Origin: an uncultured Muribaculaceae bacterium | GTDB taxonomy: Bacteria; Bacteroidota; Bacteroidia; Bacteroidales; Muribaculaceae | NCBI GenBank assembly: GCA_958439725.1 | Contig: CAUBWJ010000022.1 | Span: 1 to 36,408, forward strand | Reading direction: 5' to 3' | Length of the DNA: 36,408 nt | Shown: piece after piece, positions 16,157 to 24,448 of the stretch | How positions within the stretch are numbered: the stretch's first letter is position 1 | How the letters are laid out: each line of letters begins with the position of its first letter | Translations under genes and position numbers: made by a program | The notes under the pieces: model-generated | Told to the model about the DNA's origin: nothing | The model's input: only the letters and a program-made list of their open reading frames with translations | Databases searched by the model: none

Positions 16157-18052
16157 TCATTTCGCTGTGGGCCACACTTTTATGCGGCGGTCGGAGTCGA
16201 ATTTCTCTATCGGGCCTACGGTGGTGGTGGCCCCGCGGCTGTTCCCGAAATAATCTTTATCGACTGAATAGGGGCTGCCGTCGGGGTTTTCAAACGGAAT
16301 GCCTGAGAGCTGTGCGGTGCCGAGTCGTCCGGCATCGACTTTCCTGCCTTTGAAAGGCGCAACTCCTTTGAATCCCACAGAGGTGTTGATATACACTTCT
16401 CCGTCAGCCGTCTCTTCCACCGTAAGCTTGGGATTTATGGTTTCATACACCGGGCCGTTGTTTTTGTCGGTCATCGGGGCTGCGCCGTTAAAAAACAGAT
16501 TGTCCTCGGCGATGATAGGACGTTTCGAGGCGTCGAATACAACCGTTCCGTATTTCATTTCGGGATTGCTGCCTCCTATGAAGATGTTGTTCAGCAACCG
16601 ATGGTCGCCTTCGGTTATAGTGCAGATTCCTTTCACCTCCGTGGAATGGTTGAGATGATAGGGTGTATACCGCTGGTCGTCGAGGCGGTTGATGTAGCCT
16701 GAGAAAAGATTGTTGGCATAAACGCCGCCGTCGGTGTTTTCCTGCAGGGAGAATTCCGACAGCATGATGTTGTTGTCGACTTTGTACGGGCCGTGCGACA
16801 CTTCTATGAACAGGTCGTAGATAAGGTTGTCGTACAGCAGATTCGACGACACGCGGGTGCCCTGCGTCATCCAGTCGAGCCAGATGCCGTAATGGCCGTT
16901 GTGGTGTATGCGGTTGTCGTGTATGTAGGTGTCGATGGCTCCATGCAGTTTTATGCCAGCCATTTCGGCACCTCCGAATTGCTGTTTCACCAGAATATTG
17001 TAGATGTGGTTGCCGTAGATTTCGCTGAACACCGCTCCCATGCTGCCGCATATTCCGGTCTGCTCGCAATCGGATATGGTGTTGTTGCGCACTATGTGCG
17101 AGCCTATGTTGTCTTTGCTCCATCCGCGTCGGAGCACATTGAAAATCACCTCGATATAATGGGCCGTGCCGTCAAGGCGCTTGTCGAAGCAGTCGAGATT
17201 GTGGCCGCTGCTCCGTTCCTTGCCCAGTGTTATGCCGTTGGCGCGTGAGTTTTTAATCACATTGTCCTCGATAATCCAGCCTTTGCACCAGTTGGTGGCC
17301 ACCATGCCCACCTGCTCGGCCGTCGGCGCCGCCCACTGCGTTGCCGCCTGGCTTATGTGGAATCCGCGGATGGTAATGTAATTCAGTCCCTGACGGGTAG
17401 GGTAGAAGCATGTGGGCCTTACAGCCACCTCCACCATCTCTTTATTTGGATTTATGTCGCCGAAATTTGCATAGACAGTTGTGCTTTCCGGTCCCACTTC
17501 GGCAAACCACACGCCGGTGGTTCCCTGCGGGTCGCGTATGGTGCGTATGGTGTCGGGATTAATCACTTTGTCAAGGCTGTATGCCTCGTAGAGCGATACG
17601 TCGTTCAGATACACGTCGGCAGTATGATGTATCTTGTCCGACCACAGCCAGTCGCCGTAAAGCCGGTCGTTGAATGGGTTGTAGCTGCCGAAAAACGAGT
17701 TCGGCAACACCACATTCCACACTCCCTTGGCATTCTTCACCTTTTTCCACCCCGTTACTATCTCCGAACCTTTTATCTCGGCTTTCTCCCCGGGAGCGGC
17801 GCGGTAGAGAATGCGCTTGTCGTCGCGTTCGCCTCCGCTGAGCGGATTCACCCATTCGCGATATGTGCCCTCGTGCACGGTCACGGTGTCGCCGGGCAAT
17901 GCTTTCTGTGCCGCGTGGTTTATTGTCCGGAAAGGAGCTGTCGCAGTGCCGTCGGCGGCATCGTTGCCGTTGACCGACACGTGATAATCACGGGCCATAC
18001 ATGCGTTGCTCCACATAAATAGAATTGAAACGAAGATGAAAATATTTCTCAT
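16157..18052 (-). CDS. Secreted right-handed parallel beta-helix protein, possible glycoside hydrolase or lyase
   Basis: A 631-residue protein with a signal peptide (1-20, cleavage near CMA/RDYH). It opens with YHVSVNGNDAADGTATAPF and GDTVTVHEGTYREWVNP, the DUF1565-type cap of pectate-lyase-like helices. A long series of short repeats follows (IIEDNVIKNSRANGITLG, HIVRNNTISDCEQTGI, YIHDNRIHHNGHYGIWLDW and others), which form the helix coils. Similar proteins occur in GH141 and GH120 and among uncharacterised Bacteroidales enzymes. The conserved-looking Asp/Trp-rich segment near HNGHYGIWLDWMTQG may form the active groove. It lies between a dead GH92 gene and a truncated AraC regulator, so its original operon is damaged, although this gene is intact. 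Confidence 0.85.
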   Translation of the reverse strand: MRNIFIFVSILFMWSNACMARDYHVSVNGNDAADGTATAPFRTINHAAQKALPGDTVTVHEGTYREWVNPLSGGERDDKRILYRAAPGEKAEIKGSEIVTGWKKVKNAKGVWNVVLPNSFFGSYNPFNDRLYGDWLWSDKIHHTADVYLNDVSLYEAYSLDKVINPDTIRTIRDPQGTTGVWFAEVGPESTTVYANFGDINPNKEMVEVAVRPTCFYPTRQGLNYITIRGFHISQAATQWAAPTAEQVGMVATNWCKGWIIEDNVIKNSRANGITLGKERSSGHNLDCFDKRLDGTAHYIEVIFNVLRRGWSKDNIGSHIVRNNTISDCEQTGICGSMGAVFSEIYGNHIYNILVKQQFGGAEMAGIKLHGAIDTYIHDNRIHHNGHYGIWLDWMTQGTRVSSNLLYDNLIYDLFIEVSHGPYKVDNNIMLSEFSLQENTDGGVYANNLFSGYINRLDDQRYTPYHLNHSTEVKGICTITEGDHRLLNNIFIGGSNPEMKYGTVVFDASKRPIIAEDNLFFNGAAPMTDKNNGPVYETINPKLTVEETADGEVYINTSVGFKGVAPFKGRKVDAGRLGTAQLSGIPFENPDGSPYSVDKDYFGNSRGATTTVGPIEKFDSDRRIKVWPTAK

Positions 18053-18234
18053 GGCTTTCCTGTAATTAATTAATCCGAGTTTTCGTGATACACAAATTTA
18101 TGCTTTTTTTACCTCCGATGGCCCAATGCGTAAAATAGTGCATTTCAAACGTAATATCTTGCAATTTAGTCCCCTCTGAGCGCTTCTCTGTCAGCCTCTG
18201 ATTCCTCCCCCCCCCCTTTCAGGCGTTTTCACTT
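18053..18234. other. Gap upstream of the beta-helix gene
   Basis: A -7-like sequence TAAATTTG (minus strand, 18093-18100) lies about 40 bases before the beta-helix ATG. The TTG is 23 bases further upstream, which is longer than usual. A run of ten C residues is at 18207-18216. Nothing else is evident. Confidence 0.4.
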
Positions 18235-18843
18235 TTACATTTTATACCGGTATTCTCTGGGGCTCATGCCTGTTTGCTGTTTGAAGTATTTTCCGAACGC
18301 CGACTGGATGGGGAAGTTCGGGGCGTAGGCTATTTCCTGAACTGACATCTTGGTATAGCGCAGCATCATTTCCGCTTCCAGAACCACGTATTCGTTGATC
18401 CAGTCCAAGGCGCCTTTGCCGCTGAATGATTTTATGGTGCCTGACACATATTTGGGGGTCAGGCACATTTTGTCGGCATAGAACTGAAGACTTCGTTCCT
18501 TGGTGTGATAGGCGCTGAGCAGCTTCATGAATTTGTTTAAGAGCTGCTTGGCGCGGGGCTCCTCCTTTTCCGATTCAGGCATGCGCGTCTGCTGATACTT
18601 ATGGAGCAGCGACGTGATGGTGGATGACAACGCTATTGCCAGACATTTTATCACCTCGGCGTTGTCTTCCTCCATGTTCTTTTTCAGCAGCGTGTAATAT
18701 GGCTTGAGGTAAGTGAGCTCATCATACGGAATCGGAACCGGGCCGTTGTCGCGGAGGCTCAGGAATTTCTGGGCACGGAATATGAAATCGAGCTGGATAT
18801 GCTGTAGATATTCCTGGGAGATGATTATGGTGCCGATATTGAA
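18235..18843 (-). pseudogene. AraC-family regulator lacking its N-terminal part
   Basis: The C-terminal AraC DNA-binding domain is complete: SLQFYADKMCLTPKYVSGTI for the first helix-turn-helix, VQEIAYAPNFPIQSAFGKYF for the second, and GMSPREYRYKM at the end. The frame continues upstream of the ATG at 18675 for 56 more codons of family-like sequence (EYLQHIQLDFIFRAQKF region) to a stop at 18844-18846. That extra part belongs to the ligand-binding half, but about 100 residues and any proper start are missing. A 146-residue product from 18675 is possible. It probably once regulated the beta-helix/GH92 unit downstream. Confidence 0.75.
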
Positions 18844-18941
18844 TTATTGGTCGTGGAATTGAAATCACGATGAAACTTATCAGTATACCGAATGTTATTA
18901 ACGTAACTACACAATTATTGCCCCCTTAATTAAATTCAGAT

Positions 18942-19301
18942 ATGACTGTAATCAAAACCAAAAGAGCCTATGAGGCTCCCGCCGAAAGCGACGGTTACCG
19001 TATACTTGTGGACCGTCTCTGGCCCCGTGGTCTTACTCATGAGCGGGTCGATTGCCAGTTGTGGGAAAAAGAACTCGCCCCATCCACCGAGCTGCGCCAG
19101 TGGTTTCACGCCGACATCCTCTCACGCTGGGATGAATTCCGCACGCGTTACACTCTCGAGCTGCAGAATAATCCCGCTTTCCCTTCGTTTCTAAAAACTG
19201 TCAGTTCCCATCCGGTGGTTACATTCGTTTATGGCTCGCGCGACGAAGTCCATAACGAAGCCACGGTCCTTCAGCAGCTTTGTGAATCCCAGCTCAGTTG
19301 A
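18942..19301 (+). CDS. DUF488 family protein (YeaO-like)
   Basis: A 119-residue protein whose N-terminal half holds the DUF488 signature: DGYRILVDRLWPRGLTHE, then WEKELAPSTELRQWFHAD and WDEFRTRYTLEL. The end carries VVTFVYGSRDEVHNEATVL. The function of the family is not settled. The protein has no signal peptide. The gene stands alone between the AraC remnant and the MATE transporter, and I see no clear promoter box ahead of it. Confidence 0.9.
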   Translation: MTVIKTKRAYEAPAESDGYRILVDRLWPRGLTHERVDCQLWEKELAPSTELRQWFHADILSRWDEFRTRYTLELQNNPAFPSFLKTVSSHPVVTFVYGSRDEVHNEATVLQQLCESQLS

Positions 19302-19317
19302 TAATAACCTGCCGGAT

Positions 19318-19348
19318 TTGTATATACTGAAGAAATATCCTAATTTTG
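19318..19348 (+). promoter_or_regulatory. Promoter of the MATE transporter, with a leader of about 120 bases
   Basis: TTG (19318-19320), a 20-base spacer and TAATTTTG (19341-19348). The leader to the ATG at 19479 is long and includes a small GGCAT/ATGCC hairpin (19390-19405). I could not match it to a known riboswitch. Confidence 0.65.
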
Positions 19349-19478
19349 CAGTGCCGATTCAAGACTGCGTTTTGTAATCCTCATCGGAGGGCATGATATA
19401 ATGCCGGATAAGATGACCGGGTAAAACCATGATTCTTATACGGCAATTTTTATGTAAAAACCTTAACGAAGATTCTTG

Positions 19479-20846
19479 ATGCAACGTGATTCTATTGATT
19501 TGGGAACCGTGAGGATTCCCCGCTTATTCCGGCTTTATCTTGTTCCCACTCTTCTGGGCATGCTGTCGCTATGCGCGGTGACGGCGACGGACGGCATATT
19601 TGTGGGCCGTGGCGTGGGAAGCGATGCCCTTGCAGCTGTCAATATCTGCATTGCCCCCACCATGGTGATGATGGGCATCAGCCTTATGCTGGGAGTGGGA
19701 GCTTCAGTGGTTTCCTCGATTCATCTGGCCGCTAAAAACGTCAAGGCCGCCCGTCTCAATGTCACCCAGGCATTGGCTGTCGCTACTGTTGTTGTGGCTG
19801 TTTTCCTTGCCCTTACGCTCTCATCAGTTACCACCACCGGTCACCTGCTCGGCAGTTCCGACAGCCTCATGCCTCTGGTGCGTGATTATATGCCCTGGAT
19901 CTTCGGCTGCTGTCTGTTTCAGTCGTGGTGCGGCATAGGCCTGTTTGTGGTCAGGCTCGACGGTTCTCCCAAATATGCCATGTGGTGTAATGTGCTTCCC
20001 GGCCTGCTCAATGTTCTCCTTGACTACATCTTCATCTTCCCTCTGCAGATGGGGGTGAGAGGAGCCGCCATAGCCACCTTCATCAGTTGTGGTGCCGGCG
20101 GCCTGATGGTCATGGGCTATCTCTGTTTTTTTGCCCGCACGCTGCGGCTGATAAAAATCAAGATGAGCCGCAAGAGCCTCATGCTTTCTTTGCGTAACAT
20201 CGGCTATCAGTGCAAGATAGGAATTTCGGCCTTGCTTGGCGAGGCCACAATGGGCGTGCTGATGCTCATGGGCAATCTCATGTTCATGCACTATGTGGGC
20301 AATGACGGCGTCGGAGCCTTCAGCATTGCCTGCTACTACTGTCCTTTCGTCTTTATGATAGGCAACGCCATAGCACAGTCGGCCCAGCCCATTATCAGCT
20401 ACAACTACGGGCAGGGTAGCAAATCAAGGGTTGTGGCTACCGAAAAACTTGCCATACTGGCGGCTTTGGGTTGCGGACTCGCTGTGACTCTCGCCTTCAT
20501 ATTCGCTCCGTCGGCCATGGTTCATCTCTTTCTTGACTCGGAATTGAACGCCGCACGGATTGCGGTCGCCGGCTTCCCCGTCTTCTCCGTGGCCTTCATA
20601 CCGTTTATCTTCAATCTCACCGCCATCGGCTACTTTCAGAGCGTGGAAAAAGTCATCCCCTCCATCGTCTTCGCATTGCTCAGAGGTCTGATATTCCTCG
20701 TCCCCGCATTCATCCTCCTTCCTATGGGTCTGGGCCAAACCGGCATCTGGCTCGCCCTTGGCGTCTCCGAAATCCTCGCCTCCCTCTCCATAATCGCCTA
20801 CTACCTCCACAACCGCCACCGCGCCCAACTAACACACTTCCGGTAA
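19479..20846 (+). CDS. MATE family multidrug/sodium efflux transporter
   Basis: A 455-residue inner-membrane protein with 12 predicted hydrophobic segments in two similar halves. Its N-terminal pattern is PTLLGMLSLCAVTATDGIFV followed by GSDALAAVNICIAP, and the second half has NAIAQSAQPIISYNYG. These fit the MATE family, which exports cationic compounds in exchange for Na+ or H+. I use the ATG at 19479 rather than an in-frame TTG three bases earlier. The substrate is unknown. There is no adjacent regulator on the same strand. Confidence 0.93.
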   Translation: MQRDSIDLGTVRIPRLFRLYLVPTLLGMLSLCAVTATDGIFVGRGVGSDALAAVNICIAPTMVMMGISLMLGVGASVVSSIHLAAKNVKAARLNVTQALAVATVVVAVFLALTLSSVTTTGHLLGSSDSLMPLVRDYMPWIFGCCLFQSWCGIGLFVVRLDGSPKYAMWCNVLPGLLNVLLDYIFIFPLQMGVRGAAIATFISCGAGGLMVMGYLCFFARTLRLIKIKMSRKSLMLSLRNIGYQCKIGISALLGEATMGVLMLMGNLMFMHYVGNDGVGAFSIACYYCPFVFMIGNAIAQSAQPIISYNYGQGSKSRVVATEKLAILAALGCGLAVTLAFIFAPSAMVHLFLDSELNAARIAVAGFPVFSVAFIPFIFNLTAIGYFQSVEKVIPSIVFALLRGLIFLVPAFILLPMGLGQTGIWLALGVSEILASLSIIAYYLHNRHRAQLTHFR

Positions 20847-20872
20847 ATTCAAATTACCCCCCCTATTTGTAG

Positions 20873-20943
20873 GGATGCACGCTCGTGCATCCGCAAATAA
20901 CAGATAATCAGCGCCTCGCCCTCGGCTGCTCCATGGAGCAGCC
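20873..20943. repeat. Paired palindromes (20 + 20 bases), copy 1
   Basis: GGATGCACGCTCGTGCATCC (20873-20892) and GGCTGCTCCATGGAGCAGCC (20924-20943) are two perfect or near-perfect palindromes separated by 31 bases. The same two palindromes appear in reversed order at 36180-36243. Confidence 0.8.
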
Positions 20944-20977
20944 CTACTATTTGTGAATCTGCCCACCTGTCATCCTC

Positions 20978-21240
20978 CATAAAGCCGCGGAGCGGCGATT
21001 TCTTTACAACCCGCTGCGTCAGCTGCGGGACGAGGGGCAACGTCCCCTCTCTCTGCGGCGAGCCCCGGAGGGCGCGATGCTGCAGCATGCGACAGCATGG
21101 GCCAAAGCTGATTTCCCAAGCTTGCGCATCTTGCGAGGCGCGCTTTCTCCCAAGCTTGCCTCGCTTATTTCCTTGGACCTCTCAGTCCGGAAGCTAACGC
21201 ATCCGGTTGTAAAAAATTCGCGCATCCTGCGCTTCTTCTA
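20978..21240. repeat. Compound inverted copy of the GC-rich intergenic repeat
   Basis: The left half reads CCGCGGAGCGG, GATTTCTTTACAACCCG and CTGCGTCAGCTGCGG. The right half carries the same motifs on the other strand (CCGGTTGTAAAAAATTCGCG, GCATCCTGCGC). This is the same arrangement as at 13836-14090, placed between the MATE gene and the LuxR-type gene. Reading frames across it show no protein features. Confidence 0.7.
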
Positions 21241-21269
21241 AGTTAGAGAGACAGTTTTTCATAGCACGG

Positions 21270-21472
21270 ATTTATAGCCACCGAGCGGTGATTTCTCTAC
21301 AACCCGCTGCGTAAGCCGCCGCTCCTCTAAACCGTCCCCACAGAGCACCGGAGGTGCGATATCTGTACAACCCACTGCGTGAGCTGTGGGACCCAGCAAT
21401 GTCCTTCCCACACCAGTGCGGCAAGCCTCGGAGAGCGCGCCGCCGCCCGGTGCGTCAGCATGGGTGTTACCG
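21270..21472 (+). repeat. Two further degenerate copies of the GC-rich intergenic repeat
   Basis: CACCGAGCGGTGATTTCTCT with ACAACCCGCTGCGTAAGC (about 21277-21316) and GCACCGGAGGTGCGATATCT with ACAACCCACTGCGTGAGC (about 21344-21382) follow one another in the same orientation. The tail with GTGCGGCAAGCCTCGGAGAG and GCGCGCCGCC reaches the stop codon of the LuxR-type gene. Confidence 0.65.
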
Positions 21473-22204
21473 TTATATCAGCTGCAGCGCCTTAGCCAGT
21501 GAGCACGCCTCCACCGAATTCTTTGCCTGCAGCTTGCCTATGATATTCTGCCGGTGACGGTTCACGGTGTGAGGGCTCACCGACAGTATCTCCGCTATCT
21601 CGGCCGTTTTCTTTCCCGAATCAATCAGGCGCAGAATCTGGATTTCCCGGCTGCTGAGTATCTCCGTGGTCGAGGTGAGTTCCTCGGAAACGCCCGTCAG
21701 TGAGCTAACCACCACGCTACGCCCTGAAAAACCTGCCGTGAGTGGCCCGTAAGTGCAGATGGCATAGCGTATGCTCTCGCCGTCGTCGGCATAAACATAG
21801 TGCATTCTGTGCAGCACATCGGTCATTATGCCTTTTCCGGTAGTGAAACGCAGTCGGGATGCCAGATAGTAATTCGGCCTCGTATCCCGGGGCAGATGAC
21901 GCAGATAATGGAAAAACCGGAGTTCCGCACGGTATTTTTCGTCGCGCTCTTCCTCAGGCATAAGGTCGAGGATAGCCTTTTCCCAGATTGAGTTTTCGGT
22001 AGTGTAGTCTTTCAGCCCGAGGCTGTCGGCGAACTTGCCACAGTAAATCCGGCTTGTGTTGCGGGCCATGTCGCTGACCACTACCACAAGATTTTCCACC
22101 TTGCTCAGATAGCGGGCGAAGATTGCAATATCCTCGTCGTCGGCCCCCGGGCTCACGGAGCTTTCAGTCTGCAGCAGCCGGTTTATTTTTCTGAATTCAC
22201 TCAT
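21473..22204 (-). CDS. LuxR-type transcriptional regulator
   Basis: A 243-residue protein. Residues about 175-240 form a GerE/LuxR helix-turn-helix (LSSREIQILRLIDSGKKTAE, then VSPHTVNRHRQNI). The N-terminal 170 residues are predicted mixed alpha/beta, probably a PAS-like sensor; there is no phospho-acceptor receiver motif and no transmembrane segment. This layout is common in Bacteroidales. The gene is divergent from the acetyltransferase operon, with about 78 bases between the starts, so it may regulate that operon; this is inference. Confidence 0.85.
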   Translation of the reverse strand: MSEFRKINRLLQTESSVSPGADDEDIAIFARYLSKVENLVVVVSDMARNTSRIYCGKFADSLGLKDYTTENSIWEKAILDLMPEEERDEKYRAELRFFHYLRHLPRDTRPNYYLASRLRFTTGKGIMTDVLHRMHYVYADDGESIRYAICTYGPLTAGFSGRSVVVSSLTGVSEELTSTTEILSSREIQILRLIDSGKKTAEIAEILSVSPHTVNRHRQNIIGKLQAKNSVEACSLAKALQLI

Positions 22205-22231
22205 GGGCTGAAAAATGGTTATTTATAGTTA

Positions 22232-22262
22232 TTGCCGTCACGCCGCGAAGGCTCTAACTTTG
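22232..22262 (+). promoter_or_regulatory. Promoter of the acetyltransferase operon
   Basis: TTG (22232-22234), a 20-base spacer and TAACTTTG (22255-22262). Transcription should start near 22269, which rules out the longer reading from 22232 and supports the ATG at 22283. Confidence 0.75.
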
Positions 22263-22282
22263 CGAAAGTAATAAATAAACCA

Positions 22283-22867
22283 ATGACAGAGAAAGAAAAA
22301 ATGCTCAAAGGCCTCATTTACGACGCTGCCGCCGACCCCCAGCTTCTCGAGGAAAGAATGAGATGCAAAGAGCTGTGTCGCGATTACAATGACCTGCGCC
22401 CGTCGCAGACCGAAGCCCGCGCCTCGTTGCTGCGCCGGATTCTCGGCACGGTGAAGGGGGAATTGCTCATAGAGCAGCCTTTTTACTGTGACTATGGCTA
22501 TAATGTGCATGTAGGCGAGAACTTCTATTCCAACTATAATCTCGTCATTCTCGACGAGGCGCCAGTTACTTTCGGCGACAATGTGTTCATAGCTCCCTTC
22601 TGTGGCTTTTATACCGCCGGTCATCCTCTCGACGCCGCGGAGCGCAACCGTGGGCTGGAATACGCGCGCCCCATCACGGTTGGCAGTAATGTGTGGTTCG
22701 GTGCCGGCGTCACCGTGCTTCCCGGGGTCACCATAGGCGACAATTGTGTGATAGGAGCCGGCAGCGTGGTGAATAAGGACATTCCCGCCGGAACTATGGC
22801 GGCCGGAAATCCTTGCCGGGTAATCAAATCAATAAATGTAATCAAATCAATAAATCAGGATAGATGA
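22283..22867 (+). CDS. Maltose/galactoside O-acetyltransferase-like (LbH family)
   Basis: A 194-residue left-handed beta-helix acetyltransferase that would transfer acetyl from CoA to a sugar or similar hydroxyl. Residues 1-60 carry the maltose acetyltransferase N-domain (MTEKEKMLKGLIYDA, then CRDYNDLRP). Hexapeptide coils follow (NVHVGENFYSNYNLVILD, ITVGSNVWFGAGVTVLPGV), with the likely catalytic His in TAGHPLD. The C-terminus is unusual because an 18-base unit is tandemly duplicated (22820-22855), adding the repeated residues VIKSIN. The stop overlaps the next start as ATGA. A paralogue lies at 29201-29863. Confidence 0.9.
   Translation: MTEKEKMLKGLIYDAAADPQLLEERMRCKELCRDYNDLRPSQTEARASLLRRILGTVKGELLIEQPFYCDYGYNVHVGENFYSNYNLVILDEAPVTFGDNVFIAPFCGFYTAGHPLDAAERNRGLEYARPITVGSNVWFGAGVTVLPGVTIGDNCVIGAGSVVNKDIPAGTMAAGNPCRVIKSINVIKSINQDR
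22820..22855 (+). repeat. 18-base tandem duplication at the acetyltransferase 3' end
   Basis: GTAATCAAATCAATAAAT is present twice without gap (22820-22837 and 22838-22855). It keeps the frame and repeats six residues. Confidence 0.85.
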
Positions 22868-23529
22868 AAAGAATGAAACCCGTTATCGCCATGCTGCTCA
22901 TGACGGCAGGCGCACTTCAGGGCACAGCCCAGACCCTTCAGAAAATGAACTGGTTCAACGAGCCCGCGGCGTGGAGCATCAGCGGCGACCGGCTCACCAT
23001 GGATGTTACCCCCAAAAGCGATTACTGGCGTATATCGCATTACGGCTTTACAGTTGACGACGCTCCCTTCTATTACAGCGAATATGGCGGTGAATTCGAG
23101 GCCAGGCTGAAGATTGCCGGAGATTACAAAGTGAGGTTCGACCAGGCCGGAATGATGATCCGCATCGACCATGAAAACTATATAAAGACCGGAATAGAAT
23201 TTGTGGACGGCAAATACAATCTCAGCACAGTAGTCACCCACCACACCTCCGACTGGAGCGTCCTTGCCCTCGACCGTCCCGTTGATGCCATCTGGATTAA
23301 GGCCGTGCGCCGCCTCGATGCGATAGAGATTTTCTATTCCTTCGACGACAAGGAGTATCACATGATGCGCAATGCGTGGATGGAAGCCAACCGCCCCGTT
23401 AAAATCGGCATGTTTGCCGCCTGTCCCGACGGCGACGGCTTCAAAGTCACCTTCTCCGATTTCAAAGTCACCCACCTCCCCGACAAAGTCCGCACCGACT
23501 GGCTCAAAAACAATGCCGAAAGCAACTGA
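22864..23529 (+). CDS. Secreted DUF1349 family protein
   Basis: A 221-residue protein with a signal peptide (1-22, ending GTAQ). The rest matches the DUF1349 beta-jelly-roll family: NWFNEPAAWSISGDRLTM near the start, a DYWRISHYGF segment, FDQAGMMIRID and NYIKTGIEFVDGK in the centre, and a VKIGMFAACPDGDGF stretch near the end. The function is unknown; the fold is shared with carbohydrate-binding proteins. Its ATG overlaps the acetyltransferase stop, so the two are translationally coupled. Confidence 0.87.
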   Translation: MKRMKPVIAMLLMTAGALQGTAQTLQKMNWFNEPAAWSISGDRLTMDVTPKSDYWRISHYGFTVDDAPFYYSEYGGEFEARLKIAGDYKVRFDQAGMMIRIDHENYIKTGIEFVDGKYNLSTVVTHHTSDWSVLALDRPVDAIWIKAVRRLDAIEIFYSFDDKEYHMMRNAWMEANRPVKIGMFAACPDGDGFKVTFSDFKVTHLPDKVRTDWLKNNAESN

Positions 23530-23539
23530 CGGACTTAAT

Positions 23540-23938
23540 ATGAAGAGTAATATGAAGATTGACCATATAGCGCTCTGGGCAGAAGATATAGAACTGCTCC
23601 GTAAATTCTACATGCGGTATTTCAATATGCATTCCAATGACAAATATGTAAATTCCAAAAAGAATTTCAGTTCATATTTCCTGTCTTTTGAGGATGGAGG
23701 AGCGCGAATCGAAATAATGAACATACCGGGTAAAGATGCACCGGCGAGCCGTGGCGATTTGAAAGGTCTGGCTCATTTCTCAATCTCTGTGGGCAGCCGG
23801 GAGAATGTTGACAATATGGCTACACGATTCAAGGCTGCCGGCATCACAATTCTGAGCAATCCCCGCACCACAGGCGACGGCTACTACGAATGTGCCATTG
23901 CCGATCCCGAAGGCAATTACGTAGAGATAACAGAGTAG
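23540..23938 (+). CDS. VOC family (glyoxalase/dioxygenase-like) protein
   Basis: A 132-residue single VOC domain of two beta-alpha-beta-beta-beta modules. It has the metal-site His in KIDHIALWAED, Glu in RIEIMNIPG, His in LAHFSISV and Glu in GNYVEITE. The substrate is not evident. I use the ATG at 23540; the one at 23552 is also possible. The longer frame to 23372 overlaps the DUF1349 gene out of frame and is low-complexity, so it is rejected. The gene starts ten bases after the DUF1349 stop and is the last of the three-gene operon. Confidence 0.85.
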   Translation: MKSNMKIDHIALWAEDIELLRKFYMRYFNMHSNDKYVNSKKNFSSYFLSFEDGGARIEIMNIPGKDAPASRGDLKGLAHFSISVGSRENVDNMATRFKAAGITILSNPRTTGDGYYECAIADPEGNYVEITE

Positions 23939-23967
23939 GGGAGCCAACACCTGTTTAGCATTAAAAG

Positions 23968-24210
23968 AAAGCGCAGTATGCGCGATTTCCCTTGGCGTAC
24001 ATGCAGCATGTGATGAAACATAAACCGCCATAAAGCGCAGGATGCGCGATCTCTTTACAACCGCGGTGCGTAAGCCCCCGGAAAATGGGCTCCATCCATA
24101 AATGCGAGGCAAGCCACGGAGTGTGCGCGCCTCGCCCTCCGCGCAAGCATAGGCAATCTAAATCAAGCCAAGGCAATCAAAACTCTGCGTCCTTCTGCCT
24201 TTCCGCGCAG
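23968..24210 (+). repeat. GC-rich intergenic repeat (copy with preceding partial copy)
   Basis: A partial copy (GCGCAGTATGCGCGATTTCC, from about 23972) precedes a full one from about 24031. The full copy has the hairpin GCGCAGGATGCGC, then TTTACAACCGCGGTGCG with TAAGCCCCCGG, then GCGAGGCAAGCCACGGAGTG with GCGCGCCTCGCC and a tail CAAGCATAGGCAATCTAAAT. The copies at 26525 and 28975 are closely similar along this whole length. Confidence 0.8.
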
Positions 24211-24285
24211 TTCTGCGTTCCCCTCCACACGCGTTTCCTCTTCCCGGCGCGTTCCCTCACCAAGCATTCAGGCCGTGCGAAGCAA

Positions 24286-24328
24286 CCCCTCAGTCCCCGC
24301 AGCTGTCAAGCCCCAGCTGCATAGAGCC
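24286..24328 (-). pseudogene. 43-base duplicate of an acetyltransferase gene 3' end
   Basis: These 43 bases are identical to 29197-29239, which contain the stop codon and last codons of the acetyltransferase at 29201-29863. Sequence to the left (24030-24235) also resembles 28975-29165, so a larger segment was copied and has since diverged between the two matches. Confidence 0.75.
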
Positions 24329-24376
24329 ATTCTCTCCGCCCCACACCCATTCGCCCTCGCTGAGTAGAGATTAGCG

Positions 24377-24425
24377 GGAGACTGTGTAAGAACTAACCTT
24401 GGTCCTCACACAGCCTCCTTTTTTT
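24377..24425 (+). terminator. Terminator, plus strand
   Basis: GGAG and CTGTGT (24377-24387) pair with ACACAG and CTCC (24408-24418) with one mismatch, followed by seven T residues. It would stop transcription from the left before the convergent lipoprotein gene at 24449. Confidence 0.7.
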
Positions 24426-24448
24426 AGAGCATCTTTTCTATTGTAACT

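Noticed and set aside
18207..18216. Run of ten C residues as a phase-variation tract
   Set aside because: It lies outside any coding sequence and too far from a promoter box to be supported.
20849..21088. 79-residue frame
   Set aside because: It spans the palindrome pair and GC-rich repeat and has no recognisable domain.
23372..23539. N-terminal extension of the VOC protein
   Set aside because: It overlaps the DUF1349 gene in another frame and is low-complexity Ser/Pro/Lys sequence; the VOC domain begins right after the ATG at 23540.
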